From RGIG3701 sp030530205 (GTDB lineage Bacteria; Planctomycetota; Planctomycetia; Pirellulales; Thermoguttaceae), in the NCBI GenBank assembly GCA_030530205.1, contig JAUMVK010000005.1, forward strand, positions 62,001 to 126,000: a stretch of DNA of 64,000 nt, read 5' to 3'. The notes beneath the pieces are model-generated. The model made no database searches. It was not told where the DNA came from and saw only the letters and a list, made by a program, of their open reading frames with translations. The position numbers were made by a program, and so were the translations under genes. Below are positions 1 through 8,018 of this stretch, in pieces (the stretch's first letter is position 1; every line of letters begins with the position of its first letter).

Positions 1-276
1 AGTATGAATTCAGGGAAGTTTCAAAATCTCACCCATCTTCCAAGGTGAGGGTACTTCCTGGTTCAAACCTCAATTTAAACACGAATTTCCAAAGATAGTT
101 CAAGGGATTTTCAAGCGTTTTCCCCGGATTTTCAATCGAAACCGGAAGTTTGGGAATCCTCCTAAAAGAATAAAATCCATACTCACGGTTAAATTTTACA
201 CCATCTTCAAAAAACGCCAACTCTGTTCCCGGCTCTTTTTTGGATTTATTAGCAAGATTGGAATAACTGTCAAATT
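1..276. other. Left-edge stretch without a confident gene
   Basis: A 63-codon open frame on the minus strand (29-220) is the only candidate. Its product is not recognised, has no convincing ribosome binding site and may be chance. The stretch is AT-rich and precedes the SpoIIE-type phosphatase gene, so it probably holds that gene's promoter, but I see no clear -35/-10 pair. Confidence 0.4.
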
Positions 277-2505
277 GTGCATTTTATGTATTTTGCACAA
301 TTTAACATAAAATTGAAAAACTCAAGAATCGTGGACGATAAAACAGAAAAGAACAATATTTTAGTTTTTCTTTTGTGTGAGAGTCCCGTGAAACCCAAAA
401 AATCATCCAGGCAGTCCTTGGCACGTCAATTAGAGGCGTGTTCGAAGCATCCTTTTTTACATGAATTACATTGTATAGGAAGCCTTCATTCTGTAATGAG
501 TCAATTTCAGGAAGCATCTGGCTGGTCCCTGACGTACCACTGTGCAGATTCGGTTCCCGCTTTTCTTCAGGACGAAGATTGGGAAGGCGAAAAGATTTCC
601 ACGAAATTGACTAAAGTCTCTGAAGAACTCCTCACGCCGGAAATACTTGCAGAAATCGATCAGAAGGAAGAGTGTTGGCTTCCGGTGGATGTTCACGCCG
701 AATTCCAGAATTTGTTTGCACCGCAGTCTGAGGGCTCTGATACATTTGAACAGTTTCAGATTTCGTCAACCCTTCGTTTTCTTCAGCAGCCGATCGGTTT
801 TCTGCATCTTTCACGCCGCAAGAAGGTTTCAGCGCTTAAAAATCCGAAGAAAGTTTCTTTTTCATGTATTCAATTTGATCCTTTAAAACCCGCATCACCC
901 CATTCGGTTTTGGGGTCTGGAAAAGATTTTTCTTTCGAGGAAGCCCGCCGCTGTGCCTCATCAATTCGGGATATGATCGCGGAAATGCAGATCGTGCGGA
1001 TCCACCTGTGGCTTTTGGAGATGAACGCGGCGGCGAACGTCCCGATTTTCGACAAAAGCGTCCCCTTCCAGAACGAAGTTTTCGCGGGGAATTTCCGCCG
1101 GCTCCTTGAATTTTCGGTAGAGACTCTCGATTTGGCGGCGATTGGAATTTACCTTTTTGACGCGAAGCACCAGCAGTTTCGGCTTCGCGCACACGTGGGG
1201 CTTTCGATGGATTCCTACACGCAGGGGGCCAGAAAGTTTTCAAAATCGCAGGCGGATCTGCGTGCGTACGACCATGAGCACATTGTGATCCATGACGCGA
1301 CCATACCGGAAAAACTGCAATTCCAAATGCCGGAAGCGTTTGAATCGGGCGTTTGTATGCCGCTGAGGACGGATCGGTCGAAATTGGGGACTGTATGGTA
1401 TTTTTCCAACCAAAAGATTATCCCTGAGACTACGATCCAGCACTGTCAACTGAACGCCGAGCTTCTGGCGCTTTCGATCGAGCGGGAAGCGTTCCTGCGC
1501 CGTTACGGTCACTCAGTGGAGTATCGTTCCGAGCTGAAAAAAGCCTCAGACCTGCAAACGATTCAGGCTCCGGTTCAGATTCCCGGGCGGAAAAACTTTG
1601 CGCTGAAAGGCCGTATTTGTTTGGCCCCGTCGGTTCGAAGTCCTTTTAGGGATCCGCCAAAATCGTCCAATTCCCTGAACGAGGAAATCATCAGCGGAGA
1701 TTTTTACGATTGGTTTCCTTTGCCGGATGGTCAAACGCTCGTCGTGCTGGGAAGCGTGGGAATTTGTGGGATCGCCGGGGCGTTTCTGGCCTCTACGGTT
1801 CGGGCCACGCTCAGGAGTCACGCGCAGTACCAGACTTCCGCGTCAGAAATCCTTGCGAATGTTCATCAAACGCTTTGGAATCAGATGGCCGCCAGCGCGA
1901 AAATATCGCTTTTCTGCGGAATTTTGAATACGGAGGGTCCCTATCTCGCCCTACATTTCGCTCAGATGGGGACGTTGCGCGCGTTGAAGGTGGATGGAAG
2001 TTTGTTCTCGCGAGTGAACCTGACGTCACCGGAAACACAGGGTTTTCTTGGGGGGAGTTCTGATTTTCACTGCTACGTCGATAGTTTGTATTTGAACCCC
2101 GGGGAGTCACTGGTCGTTTTTAACGATGGTTTGGATTCGGCCCTGGATATTCCTCCGGCAAAATATCAGATCCGGTGGGACAAAATCAGGAAGAATGACT
2201 CTGGAAACGCGCAGAATCCGAAAGAGGGGCGTGTCTCCAAAGAAACCGATTCGCGGGAACTCGTCGCGTTGATGTTTGAGGAGGACGAATCGTCACGACG
2301 AAAAAAACGCAGGATCATGCAGGATTTCGAAATGATGAAGCAAATCGTGGACATCGGTTTGGGCCAGTGTTTTTGCGAAAAGCTGCACCCGACCGCCAGT
2401 CTGCTCGCGCTCCAGGCCAAAAATTACTTTGAAAAACACGTCACGAAAACCAAAAGCGATCAGTCGGTCCTCGTGATCCAGCATCTGCCCAAAAAGAAAG
2501 CCTGA
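277..2505 (+). CDS. GAF and SpoIIE-type PP2C phosphatase-like regulator
   Basis: A 742-residue soluble protein, probably a signalling phosphatase that dephosphorylates an anti-sigma antagonist or similar partner. An unassigned N-terminal region (about 1-260) is followed by a GAF-like sensor domain (about 268-395) and a SpoIIE/RsbU-type PP2C domain (about 465-670, with a C-terminal extension). Visible motifs are SGDFYDWF (473-480) and FNDGLDSALD (615-624), matching the usual GDFYD and YTDGxxEA motifs. The motif normally written GDVSGHG reads GSVGICG here (492-498), so a metal-binding aspartate appears lost and activity may be reduced. The start is uncertain: a GTG at 388 (residue 38) begins a more typical N terminus. 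No membrane segment is seen. The next gene starts 8 bases after the stop, so the two are probably cotranscribed. Confidence 0.8.
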   Translation: MHFMYFAQFNIKLKNSRIVDDKTEKNNILVFLLCESPVKPKKSSRQSLARQLEACSKHPFLHELHCIGSLHSVMSQFQEASGWSLTYHCADSVPAFLQDEDWEGEKISTKLTKVSEELLTPEILAEIDQKEECWLPVDVHAEFQNLFAPQSEGSDTFEQFQISSTLRFLQQPIGFLHLSRRKKVSALKNPKKVSFSCIQFDPLKPASPHSVLGSGKDFSFEEARRCASSIRDMIAEMQIVRIHLWLLEMNAAANVPIFDKSVPFQNEVFAGNFRRLLEFSVETLDLAAIGIYLFDAKHQQFRLRAHVGLSMDSYTQGARKFSKSQADLRAYDHEHIVIHDATIPEKLQFQMPEAFESGVCMPLRTDRSKLGTVWYFSNQKIIPETTIQHCQLNAELLALSIEREAFLRRYGHSVEYRSELKKASDLQTIQAPVQIPGRKNFALKGRICLAPSVRSPFRDPPKSSNSLNEEIISGDFYDWFPLPDGQTLVVLGSVGICGIAGAFLASTVRATLRSHAQYQTSASEILANVHQTLWNQMAASAKISLFCGILNTEGPYLALHFAQMGTLRALKVDGSLFSRVNLTSPETQGFLGGSSDFHCYVDSLYLNPGESLVVFNDGLDSALDIPPAKYQIRWDKIRKNDSGNAQNPKEGRVSKETDSRELVALMFEEDESSRRKKRRIMQDFEMMKQIVDIGLGQCFCEKLHPTASLLALQAKNYFEKHVTKTKSDQSVLVIQHLPKKKA

Positions 2506-2513
2506 AAAACAAA

Positions 2514-3305
2514 ATGAAGATCAGTGATGTTTGCCGTTTCATGGAGGAATTCGCGCCGAAAGGGCTCGCGGAATCATGGGACAATACCGGGTTCCTGGTC
2601 GGTGAAAAAGACGCGGAATGCGAAAAGGTGATGACCTGCCTGACGGTTACGCCGGAAACCGTTCAGGAAGCGGTGGACCGCAGCGCAGATCTGATCGTCG
2701 CGCATCATCCCATGCCGTTTCGGGCGGTGAAGGAATTGACGGACCGGACGACCACCGGGAAACTTCTCCGCGCACTGATCAAAAACGACGTGGCTCTCTA
2801 TTGCCCGCACACGTCGTTCGACTCGGCGCCCAAATTCGGGATCAACCAGCAGCTCGCCGACGCGCTGGGCCTCAAGGACGTTCAGCCGTTCATTCCCAAC
2901 CCGGACTGCGGCGGAGGGACGGGCCGGATGGGAATTTACAGGAAGCCGATCACTCTGGAAAAGTTTCTGAAAAAGGTCAAAACGCTTTTCGGCCTTCCTT
3001 ACGTGCAGTACGTCGGGGACCTCAAACGCCCGGTCGGCAAAGTGGGGATCGGCTGCGGCGCGGCAGGAGAGTTCATCGAACACGCCCTCCGTTTTGACTG
3101 CGACGTTTTCCTGACTGGCGAGACCAATTTCCACACGTACCTCGAAGCCCGGGCGCGGAAGATCGGGCTGGTCCTGATGACTCATTTTGCCGGGGAAAAG
3201 TATGCGTGCAACCGTCTGGCGGAGATTTTGCGTGCGGAGTTTCCGGACCTGAAAACGGTCTGGGCGTGCGAAAACGAGTTTGAGCCGCTGGAGACGTACT
3301 TCTAA
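2514..3305 (+). CDS. Nif3-like dinuclear metal center protein (YbgI family)
   Basis: 263 residues, close to the usual bacterial length of the NIF3/YbgI family. Members form toroidal hexamers with a dinuclear metal site; a GTP cyclohydrolase-type activity has been proposed for some, but the cellular role is unsettled. Family hallmarks are the N-terminal AESWDNTGFLVG, the metal ligands in VAHHPMPF (about 62-69), the TSFDSAP stretch and the C-terminal LMTHFAGEKYACN. It lies 8 bases after the phosphatase gene, suggesting a two-gene unit. The assignment is firm at family level. Confidence 0.93.
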   Translation: MKISDVCRFMEEFAPKGLAESWDNTGFLVGEKDAECEKVMTCLTVTPETVQEAVDRSADLIVAHHPMPFRAVKELTDRTTTGKLLRALIKNDVALYCPHTSFDSAPKFGINQQLADALGLKDVQPFIPNPDCGGGTGRMGIYRKPITLEKFLKKVKTLFGLPYVQYVGDLKRPVGKVGIGCGAAGEFIEHALRFDCDVFLTGETNFHTYLEARARKIGLVLMTHFAGEKYACNRLAEILRAEFPDLKTVWACENEFEPLETYF

Positions 3306-3341
3306 AGATCCGGCGGGCCGACGTCCTCGCAACCCCGGAGG

Positions 3342-3440
3342 GGTTGAATGTTATTAGCCGTGGGTGAAACCCACGGGGGTGGGGTGGGCTGCGCTCCGTG
3401 GATTACCGTGGGTTTCACCCACGGCTATTAACATTCAACC
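3342..3440. repeat. Large inverted repeat with nested palindromes
   Basis: Two 35-base arms (3342-3376 and 3406-3440) are inverted copies with one mismatch. Each arm holds its own palindrome, CCGTGGGTGAAACCCACGG. The element lies between convergent genes (Nif3-like and MBL hydrolase), where it may end transcription from both sides. It looks like a dispersed REP-type element; other copies would have to be sought elsewhere in the genome. Confidence 0.85.
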
Positions 3441-3489
3441 GCTGACGCGGTTATGACCGGCGAGGACGCCGGCCCTCCGAATATTTCCT

Positions 3490-4146
3490 TCACCCTCTCA
3501 CGTACGGGTTCGTCCGTTTCTCCTGGCCGACCATCGTCGCGGGGCCGTGGCCCGTGTAGAGGACGGCGTCATCCGGCAGGGCGTAAACCACCGTGCGGAT
3601 CGAATTTTCCAGAGTCGTGGGATCCCCGTCGAAAAAGTCGCTCCGGCCGATGCTCCCGTAGAAGATCACGTCCCCCACGAAAGCCGCGGTTTTGGCGTCG
3701 GCTCCGACCCCTTCCAGCACGTAAATGACGTGGCCGGCGGAATGCCCCGGCGCCTGAAGCGCTTTGAAATGCAGGCCGGCGTACTCCAGCGCGGTTTCCG
3801 GCTGGTCGAGTTTCACGTCCGCGCGCGGAAGAATGAGATGGATCCCGAAATGGTGGGCCAGGTTCTTCTTGGAGTCGGTCAGTTTGTCCGCGTCTTTTTT
3901 CCCAATGACGATCGGCGCGTCGGGGAACTGCTCCCGGAGCTTCAGGATCCCGCCGATGTGGTCGGCATGGCCGTGGGTCAGAAGAATGGCCGCGACTTGC
4001 GTCAGGTTTTCTTCGGCAAGAAATTCCAGAAAATCCGCGGCGGAAAAGCCGGGGTCGATGAGCACGCAGTCCGACGCGCCCTCGTTCCAGACGACGTACC
4101 CGTTTTCTTCGCAAATACTCGAAACGATGCACTTGGTTTTGATCAT
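3490..4146 (-). CDS. MBL-fold metallohydrolase (glyoxalase II-like)
   Basis: 218 residues of the metallo-beta-lactamase fold, in the subgroup often annotated as hydroxyacylglutathione hydrolase-like. The metal motif THGHADHIGG (H58, H60, D62, H63) is intact. Further ligands are seen in APGHSAGH, FVGDVIF and YTGHGP. These members usually act on thioesters or related small molecules; the substrate cannot be read from sequence. The start has a strong AAAGGAG ribosome binding site. It follows tadA on the same strand after a short gap, so the two are likely an operon. Confidence 0.9.
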   Translation of the reverse strand: MIKTKCIVSSICEENGYVVWNEGASDCVLIDPGFSAADFLEFLAEENLTQVAAILLTHGHADHIGGILKLREQFPDAPIVIGKKDADKLTDSKKNLAHHFGIHLILPRADVKLDQPETALEYAGLHFKALQAPGHSAGHVIYVLEGVGADAKTAAFVGDVIFYGSIGRSDFFDGDPTTLENSIRTVVYALPDDAVLYTGHGPATMVGQEKRTNPYVRG

Positions 4147-4167
4147 GTTTTCTCCTTTGGGGGCTGA

Positions 4168-4653
4168 CTACTTCTTCCCCATTTTTCTTTTCTGCTGGAA
4201 AAACTCGCTCAGCATGGCCGCGCACTCTTTGGCGAGCACCCCCGATTTGGTCTCGCAGACGTGGTTCAGGCGGGAGTCGTTCAGCAGGGTGAACAGCGTA
4301 TCGACCGCGCCGGCTTTGGAGTCGGAGGCTCCGTAAACCACGCGCGGGACCCGGGCCTGGACGATGGCTCCGGCGCACATGGGGCACGGCTCGAGCGTCA
4401 CGTAAAGCGTGCACTCCTCCAGACGCCAGCTTTTCATTGAGGCCGCCGCCTGGGTGATGGCGATCATTTCGGCGTGGGCGGTCGGATCCTTGAGCTGCTC
4501 GCGCTGATTGTGCGCCCGTGCGATGATCTCGCCGCGATACACGATCACGGCCCCGATCGGGACCTCGTCCTCACGCTCGGCCCAGCGCGCCTCCTGGATC
4601 GCCTCGCGCATGAAATGCTCGTCGATCTGATTTTCGTCAATGTGCGGGAACAT
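4168..4653 (-). CDS. tadA: tRNA adenosine(34) deaminase TadA
   Basis: A cytidine/deoxycytidylate-deaminase-fold enzyme that converts adenosine-34 of tRNA-Arg(ACG) to inosine. The zinc site is complete: H60-A-E62 in PTAHAEM and PCPMC (C90, C93), counted from the ATG at 4653. An in-frame TTG at 4668 is an alternative start, but the ATG has a GGA-containing site upstream. Length (about 161 residues) is normal for bacterial TadA. It is the first intact host gene left of the prophage and lies beside the displaced end of tRNA-Ser. A similar guanine deaminase is less likely given the strong match to the TadA pattern. Confidence 0.95.
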   Translation of the reverse strand: MFPHIDENQIDEHFMREAIQEARWAEREDEVPIGAVIVYRGEIIARAHNQREQLKDPTAHAEMIAITQAAASMKSWRLEECTLYVTLEPCPMCAGAIVQARVPRVVYGASDSKAGAVDTLFTLLNDSRLNHVCETKSGVLAKECAAMLSEFFQQKRKMGKK

Positions 4654-4690
4654 GAAATTTTCGTCCAATATGAGTCGGAATGGATTCTAC

Positions 4691-4722
4691 AAAAAAAGCC
4701 TCACGCGGCAACGCAAGGCTTT
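4691..4722 (-). terminator. Original terminator of tRNA-Ser, displaced by the prophage
   Basis: On the minus strand this reads as a stem with AAAGCCT/AGGCTTT arms followed by a T-run. It lies directly downstream of the leftover tRNA-Ser 3' end, as expected of the host's own terminator. The intact tRNA now uses a different hairpin supplied by the prophage (45911-45932). Confidence 0.75.
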
Positions 4723-4777
4723 AACGGATGAAGAGGGACTCGAACCCCCGGACCCGTGAAGGTCAACGGTTTTCAAG
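4723..4777. other. Prophage attachment site, left end (displaced tRNA-Ser 3' end)
   Basis: 55 bases identical to 45939-45993, which is the 3' part of tRNA-Ser(UGA). No 5' half follows here, so this is not a functional tRNA but the duplicated core left by site-specific integration. The identity stops at 4778, in the variable-arm/anticodon side of the tRNA. Confidence 0.95.
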
Positions 4778-5138
4778 TCGACCTCAAACGGTTTTTTAAT
4801 GTTTGTTTATTAATCGCTCTCGCCCTTGATTTTACGTATTATAACGCACTTTTAGAGAAAGTCAAGAGGGGGGAGAAAAATAACCTTTTTGGGCCGTTTG
4901 TGCCAGATTGTGCCAGACGATTTTTGGCCACATCAACGGTTTTGTGCCAGACTTTTTTAAGACCACTTTCCCTTCGGACACGCCTGATTTTCCAAAGTGG
5001 TTCCCTTCGGGATTCCACTTTTTTTGTAAATTTTCAGTCCCTCCCCCTTGTTGTTTCTTCCTCTGTATGTTACGATAATATAATATGTTTTCAAGGAAGG
5101 TACATTCCACTTTATTTCTTTTCGATTGGAGACGATCC
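4778..5138. other. Left prophage arm without a gene
   Basis: This stretch carries three integrase arm-type sites (4898-4951) and a TATAAT box at 5079-5084 just ahead of the lipoprotein gene. The -35 region for that box is poor. I see no credible coding sequence. The rest is AT-rich with several poly-T runs. Confidence 0.7.
4898..4951 (+). promoter_or_regulatory. Three integrase arm-type sites TTGTGCCAGA
   Basis: Exact 10-base copies lie at 4898-4907, 4908-4917 (tandem) and 4942-4951. The same sequence occurs inverted on the far side of the other core at 45836-45845 (exact) and 45847-45856 (one mismatch). Inverted arms on both sides of the core match the layout of lambda-type attP. Confidence 0.8.
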
Positions 5139-7187
5139 ATGATGCGTAACCTGATGTTTCCGCTATTTCTAGTTAGTCTATTTCTTTTTATGGGTTGTGG
5201 TGAGCACAAAGAAAAACAACCTTCTGTGGAAGAAATAATCTCTGGAGTTTCGAAGAAGGAATCGCAAGTTAAGGATTCCCCGACCAATAAGGCGCATATA
5301 TCGAATCAGCCTAAAGTTCAATTCGCCACGGTTCCGAATGATTTCTCAACTATTGAAGATGCCTACGCTCACGTAAAAGATAATGGAATTATCACAATTA
5401 AGCCAGGGAAATATGAACTTACCGGAACGTTGGTGGTTGATAGAGATGTCACATTTCGTGGTGACGCAGACAAGATGGATCTAGTAGTTATTGACTGCCC
5501 CACATCAGACACTTTCAAAATCACCAATAAAAGTCCATCTTTTCAAAATCTCTCTCTCACTTGTAGAGGGAAAATGTGTAATGTTTTTAATATTACAGGT
5601 GGTACACCAAAACTCTTCCGTTGCACTGTTATCTCTCGTGCGGGTACAGGAATACGAATCCAAGGTGAAGATGCTGACCCACAAATAGAATCTTCTATCT
5701 TCAAAAATTGCGAAAAGTCAGGAGTGCTGGTACTAAACAAAGGCCGTGGTTCATTCACGGATTGTCAAATATCCGGAAACAAGAAAGCTGGAATTTATGT
5801 AACAACATCAGGAAATCCGACTGTAACTGGATGTCGTATTCGTAATGGAAAAGCATGTGGGGTGTTTATTAATGATAACGGCCTTGGTGAGTTCAATGAT
5901 TGTGAGATTTCTGAGAACGCATTGCCGGGAATTGCGGTAACAAACTCTGGTAATCAGACATTTACGGCGTGCAAAATCTATTGGGGAAAACAAAGTGGTA
6001 TGTTCGTTTATAAAAATGGCCTCGGAGTATTTCGAGGTTGCGAGATTTATGGAAATGATGGTGCTGGAATAGAGGTGACAACCGATGGAAATCCGACAGT
6101 TACCAGATGCAAAATCCGTAATGGATCTCGCGTTGGTGTATTGGTTAGTAAAAATGGAACAGGTAAGTTCAATGACTGTGAGATTTATTCTAATACAAAA
6201 TCGGGAATTGATATACAAACCTCTGGAAATCCAACCATTACCAAGTGTAAAATCTATGATGGAAGAGATTCTGGCGTATGTATTCGGGAAGGAGGACTTG
6301 GTATTATTAATAACTGTGCTATTTACGGAAATGCTAATTCTGGAATTGAAATCTCAAAAATGGGTAATCCGACCGTAACCAAGTGTAAAATTTACGATGG
6401 GAAACAATATGGGGTATCTGTTAAGGAAAGTGGCCTTGGCAAGTTCGATGACTCTGAGATCTATGAAAACGAGGAATTAGGAATTGGAGTGGAAACGCTT
6501 GGGAATCCAACCTTCTCTGAGTGTATAATCCGTGATGATGGAAAATTTGGTATATTGGTTAAGGAAAAAGGCCTTGGTGAGTTCAATGATTGTAAGATTT
6601 ATGGGAACTCTGCTGGAATCATAGTAACAACACTAGGAAATCCGACTGTTACCAGATGCACAATCCATGACGGAAGAGGAGGTGTGACTGTGACGGAAAA
6701 TTGCCTTGCAGAAATTCCGTCCTTTTTACCTAAAATCGCCAACCTAAATTTTGGTGATACAGTTGGAGCGGTAGGAGTGGGTGTTGGGGATAACGGCCTT
6801 GGTGAGTTCAATGATTGTGAAATATATGGAACCTTTCTTGGTTTCTTTGAATGTATGGGTAATCCGACAGTTACCAGATGCAAAATCCATGACGTGTTAA
6901 TGGGTATAGGTGTTGTGGGAGAAAACAGTCTTGGTGAATTCTTCGATTGCGAGATTTATAGAACCGCTTTTGGAATCGCAGTAAAGGAGGCCGGCAATCC
7001 TACCGTTGCTAGGTGTAAAATACATGGGGGATTTTTGGGGATAGGAGTAATAGAGGGAGGAAAAGGGACATATAATAACAACGTACTGTATGAAAATTCT
7101 TTCCAAGGCCAACAATCTAACTGGTATTTGGAAGATGTAGGTGATGTAAAAGGAACTGGGAATACACCAGAGATGCCCTTACCATAG
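5139..7187 (+). CDS. Prophage-borne beta-helix repeat lipoprotein
   Basis: About 682 residues. A lipoprotein signal peptide ends in FMGC (C20 from the ATG at 5139), so the mature protein should be anchored to a membrane. The rest is a right-handed parallel beta-helix of the pectate-lyase/NosD type, with repeats of about 46 residues built on GNPTVTRCKI and GLGEFNDCEIY. Such folds bind or cleave polysaccharide, but no catalytic set is visible. The frame is open from 5085, but that codon overlaps a TATAAT box (5079-5084), so the ATG at 5139 with GGAG upstream is preferred. The gene lies at the prophage edge, on the strand opposite the tail genes, as expected of a lysogenic cargo gene. A virion role is a weaker alternative. 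Confidence 0.75.
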   Translation: MMRNLMFPLFLVSLFLFMGCGEHKEKQPSVEEIISGVSKKESQVKDSPTNKAHISNQPKVQFATVPNDFSTIEDAYAHVKDNGIITIKPGKYELTGTLVVDRDVTFRGDADKMDLVVIDCPTSDTFKITNKSPSFQNLSLTCRGKMCNVFNITGGTPKLFRCTVISRAGTGIRIQGEDADPQIESSIFKNCEKSGVLVLNKGRGSFTDCQISGNKKAGIYVTTSGNPTVTGCRIRNGKACGVFINDNGLGEFNDCEISENALPGIAVTNSGNQTFTACKIYWGKQSGMFVYKNGLGVFRGCEIYGNDGAGIEVTTDGNPTVTRCKIRNGSRVGVLVSKNGTGKFNDCEIYSNTKSGIDIQTSGNPTITKCKIYDGRDSGVCIREGGLGIINNCAIYGNANSGIEISKMGNPTVTKCKIYDGKQYGVSVKESGLGKFDDSEIYENEELGIGVETLGNPTFSECIIRDDGKFGILVKEKGLGEFNDCKIYGNSAGIIVTTLGNPTVTRCTIHDGRGGVTVTENCLAEIPSFLPKIANLNFGDTVGAVGVGVGDNGLGEFNDCEIYGTFLGFFECMGNPTVTRCKIHDVLMGIGVVGENSLGEFFDCEIYRTAFGIAVKEAGNPTVARCKIHGGFLGIGVIEGGKGTYNNNVLYENSFQGQQSNWYLEDVGDVKGTGNTPEMPLP

Positions 7188-7332
7188 GAAGAATTGTGGT
7201 AAAATATTTACTAGGTGTCCTTCAGTATTCTACAAATAAACAAAGTTGGAAAAGCGTTATACTTATTCCAGCGTATAAAAAAGGGGATAATTAATTCGGT
7301 AACTCCTAAAGTCCTTCAGATAATTCATGTCA

Positions 7333-7698
7333 TCAACTCCATTTTCCTTTTGGACAGGACTGACTCTTCATCCTGAGTTTATTCGTAAACGCATTGGACC
7401 CGTTGTTTAGACGGCAACCGCAGACCATACACCGTCCATCAGAATAATGCTCGCACATTTCGCATAGTTGCAGGATCTGAAGGACCTCTTCGTCCGTCCG
7501 TGTTTCCATCCCGGTCGTAATGTGCTTCGTCACGGCTTTGGCATAGGTCTTGACTTGCTTGAGTAGTGGCGGAAACTTACGCGGCTCTCCGGGGCATCCC
7601 GTAAAGACCTTGGTGGGGTCTTTGGCGTGGACCGTCAAACCGCAGACTTTACAGCGGACGTGTTCAGCATCGATTTTTTCAAACTGGCAATTCATCAT
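7333..7698 (-). CDS. Small phage zinc-binding protein of unknown function
   Basis: 121 residues, with two cysteine clusters: CKVCGL near the N terminus, and a C-terminal run (CEMCEHY, CMVCGC, SCPKGKW) that should hold zinc. This C-terminal pattern is common in uncharacterised phage proteins, but I cannot name a role. Its ATG overlaps the TAA of the preceding gene by one base, so translation is coupled. It is the last gene of the leftward structural operon. Confidence 0.8.
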   Translation of the reverse strand: MMNCQFEKIDAEHVRCKVCGLTVHAKDPTKVFTGCPGEPRKFPPLLKQVKTYAKAVTKHITTGMETRTDEEVLQILQLCEMCEHYSDGRCMVCGCRLNNGSNAFTNKLRMKSQSCPKGKWS

Positions 7699-8018
7699 TA
7701 TTCAAACTCGAAATACAAATTGTTTTGAGTAAGGGCATTGTTGGCGTCAACAATATTTTGGTAACAGGAAATACTTTGAACTTCCGTAATAAGGCCATGA
7801 AAGCCAGTATAAATTGCGCCCGTCTTTTCAGAAACACTTGCCCCGATCTGGAATGAGGATTGTGAACTGATACCGGCATACTCAGTCCTCTCCTCAAACT
7901 GGGAATCTTCCTCGTAGTAATTCTTTCCATAAGCAGTTACGAGTGCAACGCACCAATCTCCTTCTCCACCTCCACCGCATCCGCAGGTCGGGCAGTTGGT
8001 CATCGTGATACTAGGCAT
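7698..8018 (-). CDS. Phage tail-region protein of unknown function
   Basis: 106 residues. It starts with a short cysteine/glycine-rich segment (CPTCGCGGGG) followed by a probable beta domain; no family is recognised. It overlaps the end of the large upstream gene by 8 bases and shares one base with the next gene, so it belongs firmly to the tail operon. Position next to the large tip protein suggests a small virion component or assembly partner. Confidence 0.75.
   Translation of the reverse strand: MPSITMTNCPTCGCGGGGEGDWCVALVTAYGKNYYEEDSQFEERTEYAGISSQSSFQIGASVSEKTGAIYTGFHGLITEVQSISCYQNIVDANNALTQNNLYFEFE

Noticed and set aside
4723..4777. Second tRNA-Ser
   Set aside because: Only the 3' part is present; it is the duplicated att core.
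5085..5138. Upstream start of the beta-helix lipoprotein
   Set aside because: The codon overlaps a TATAAT box and would put a non-signal stretch before the lipoprotein signal.
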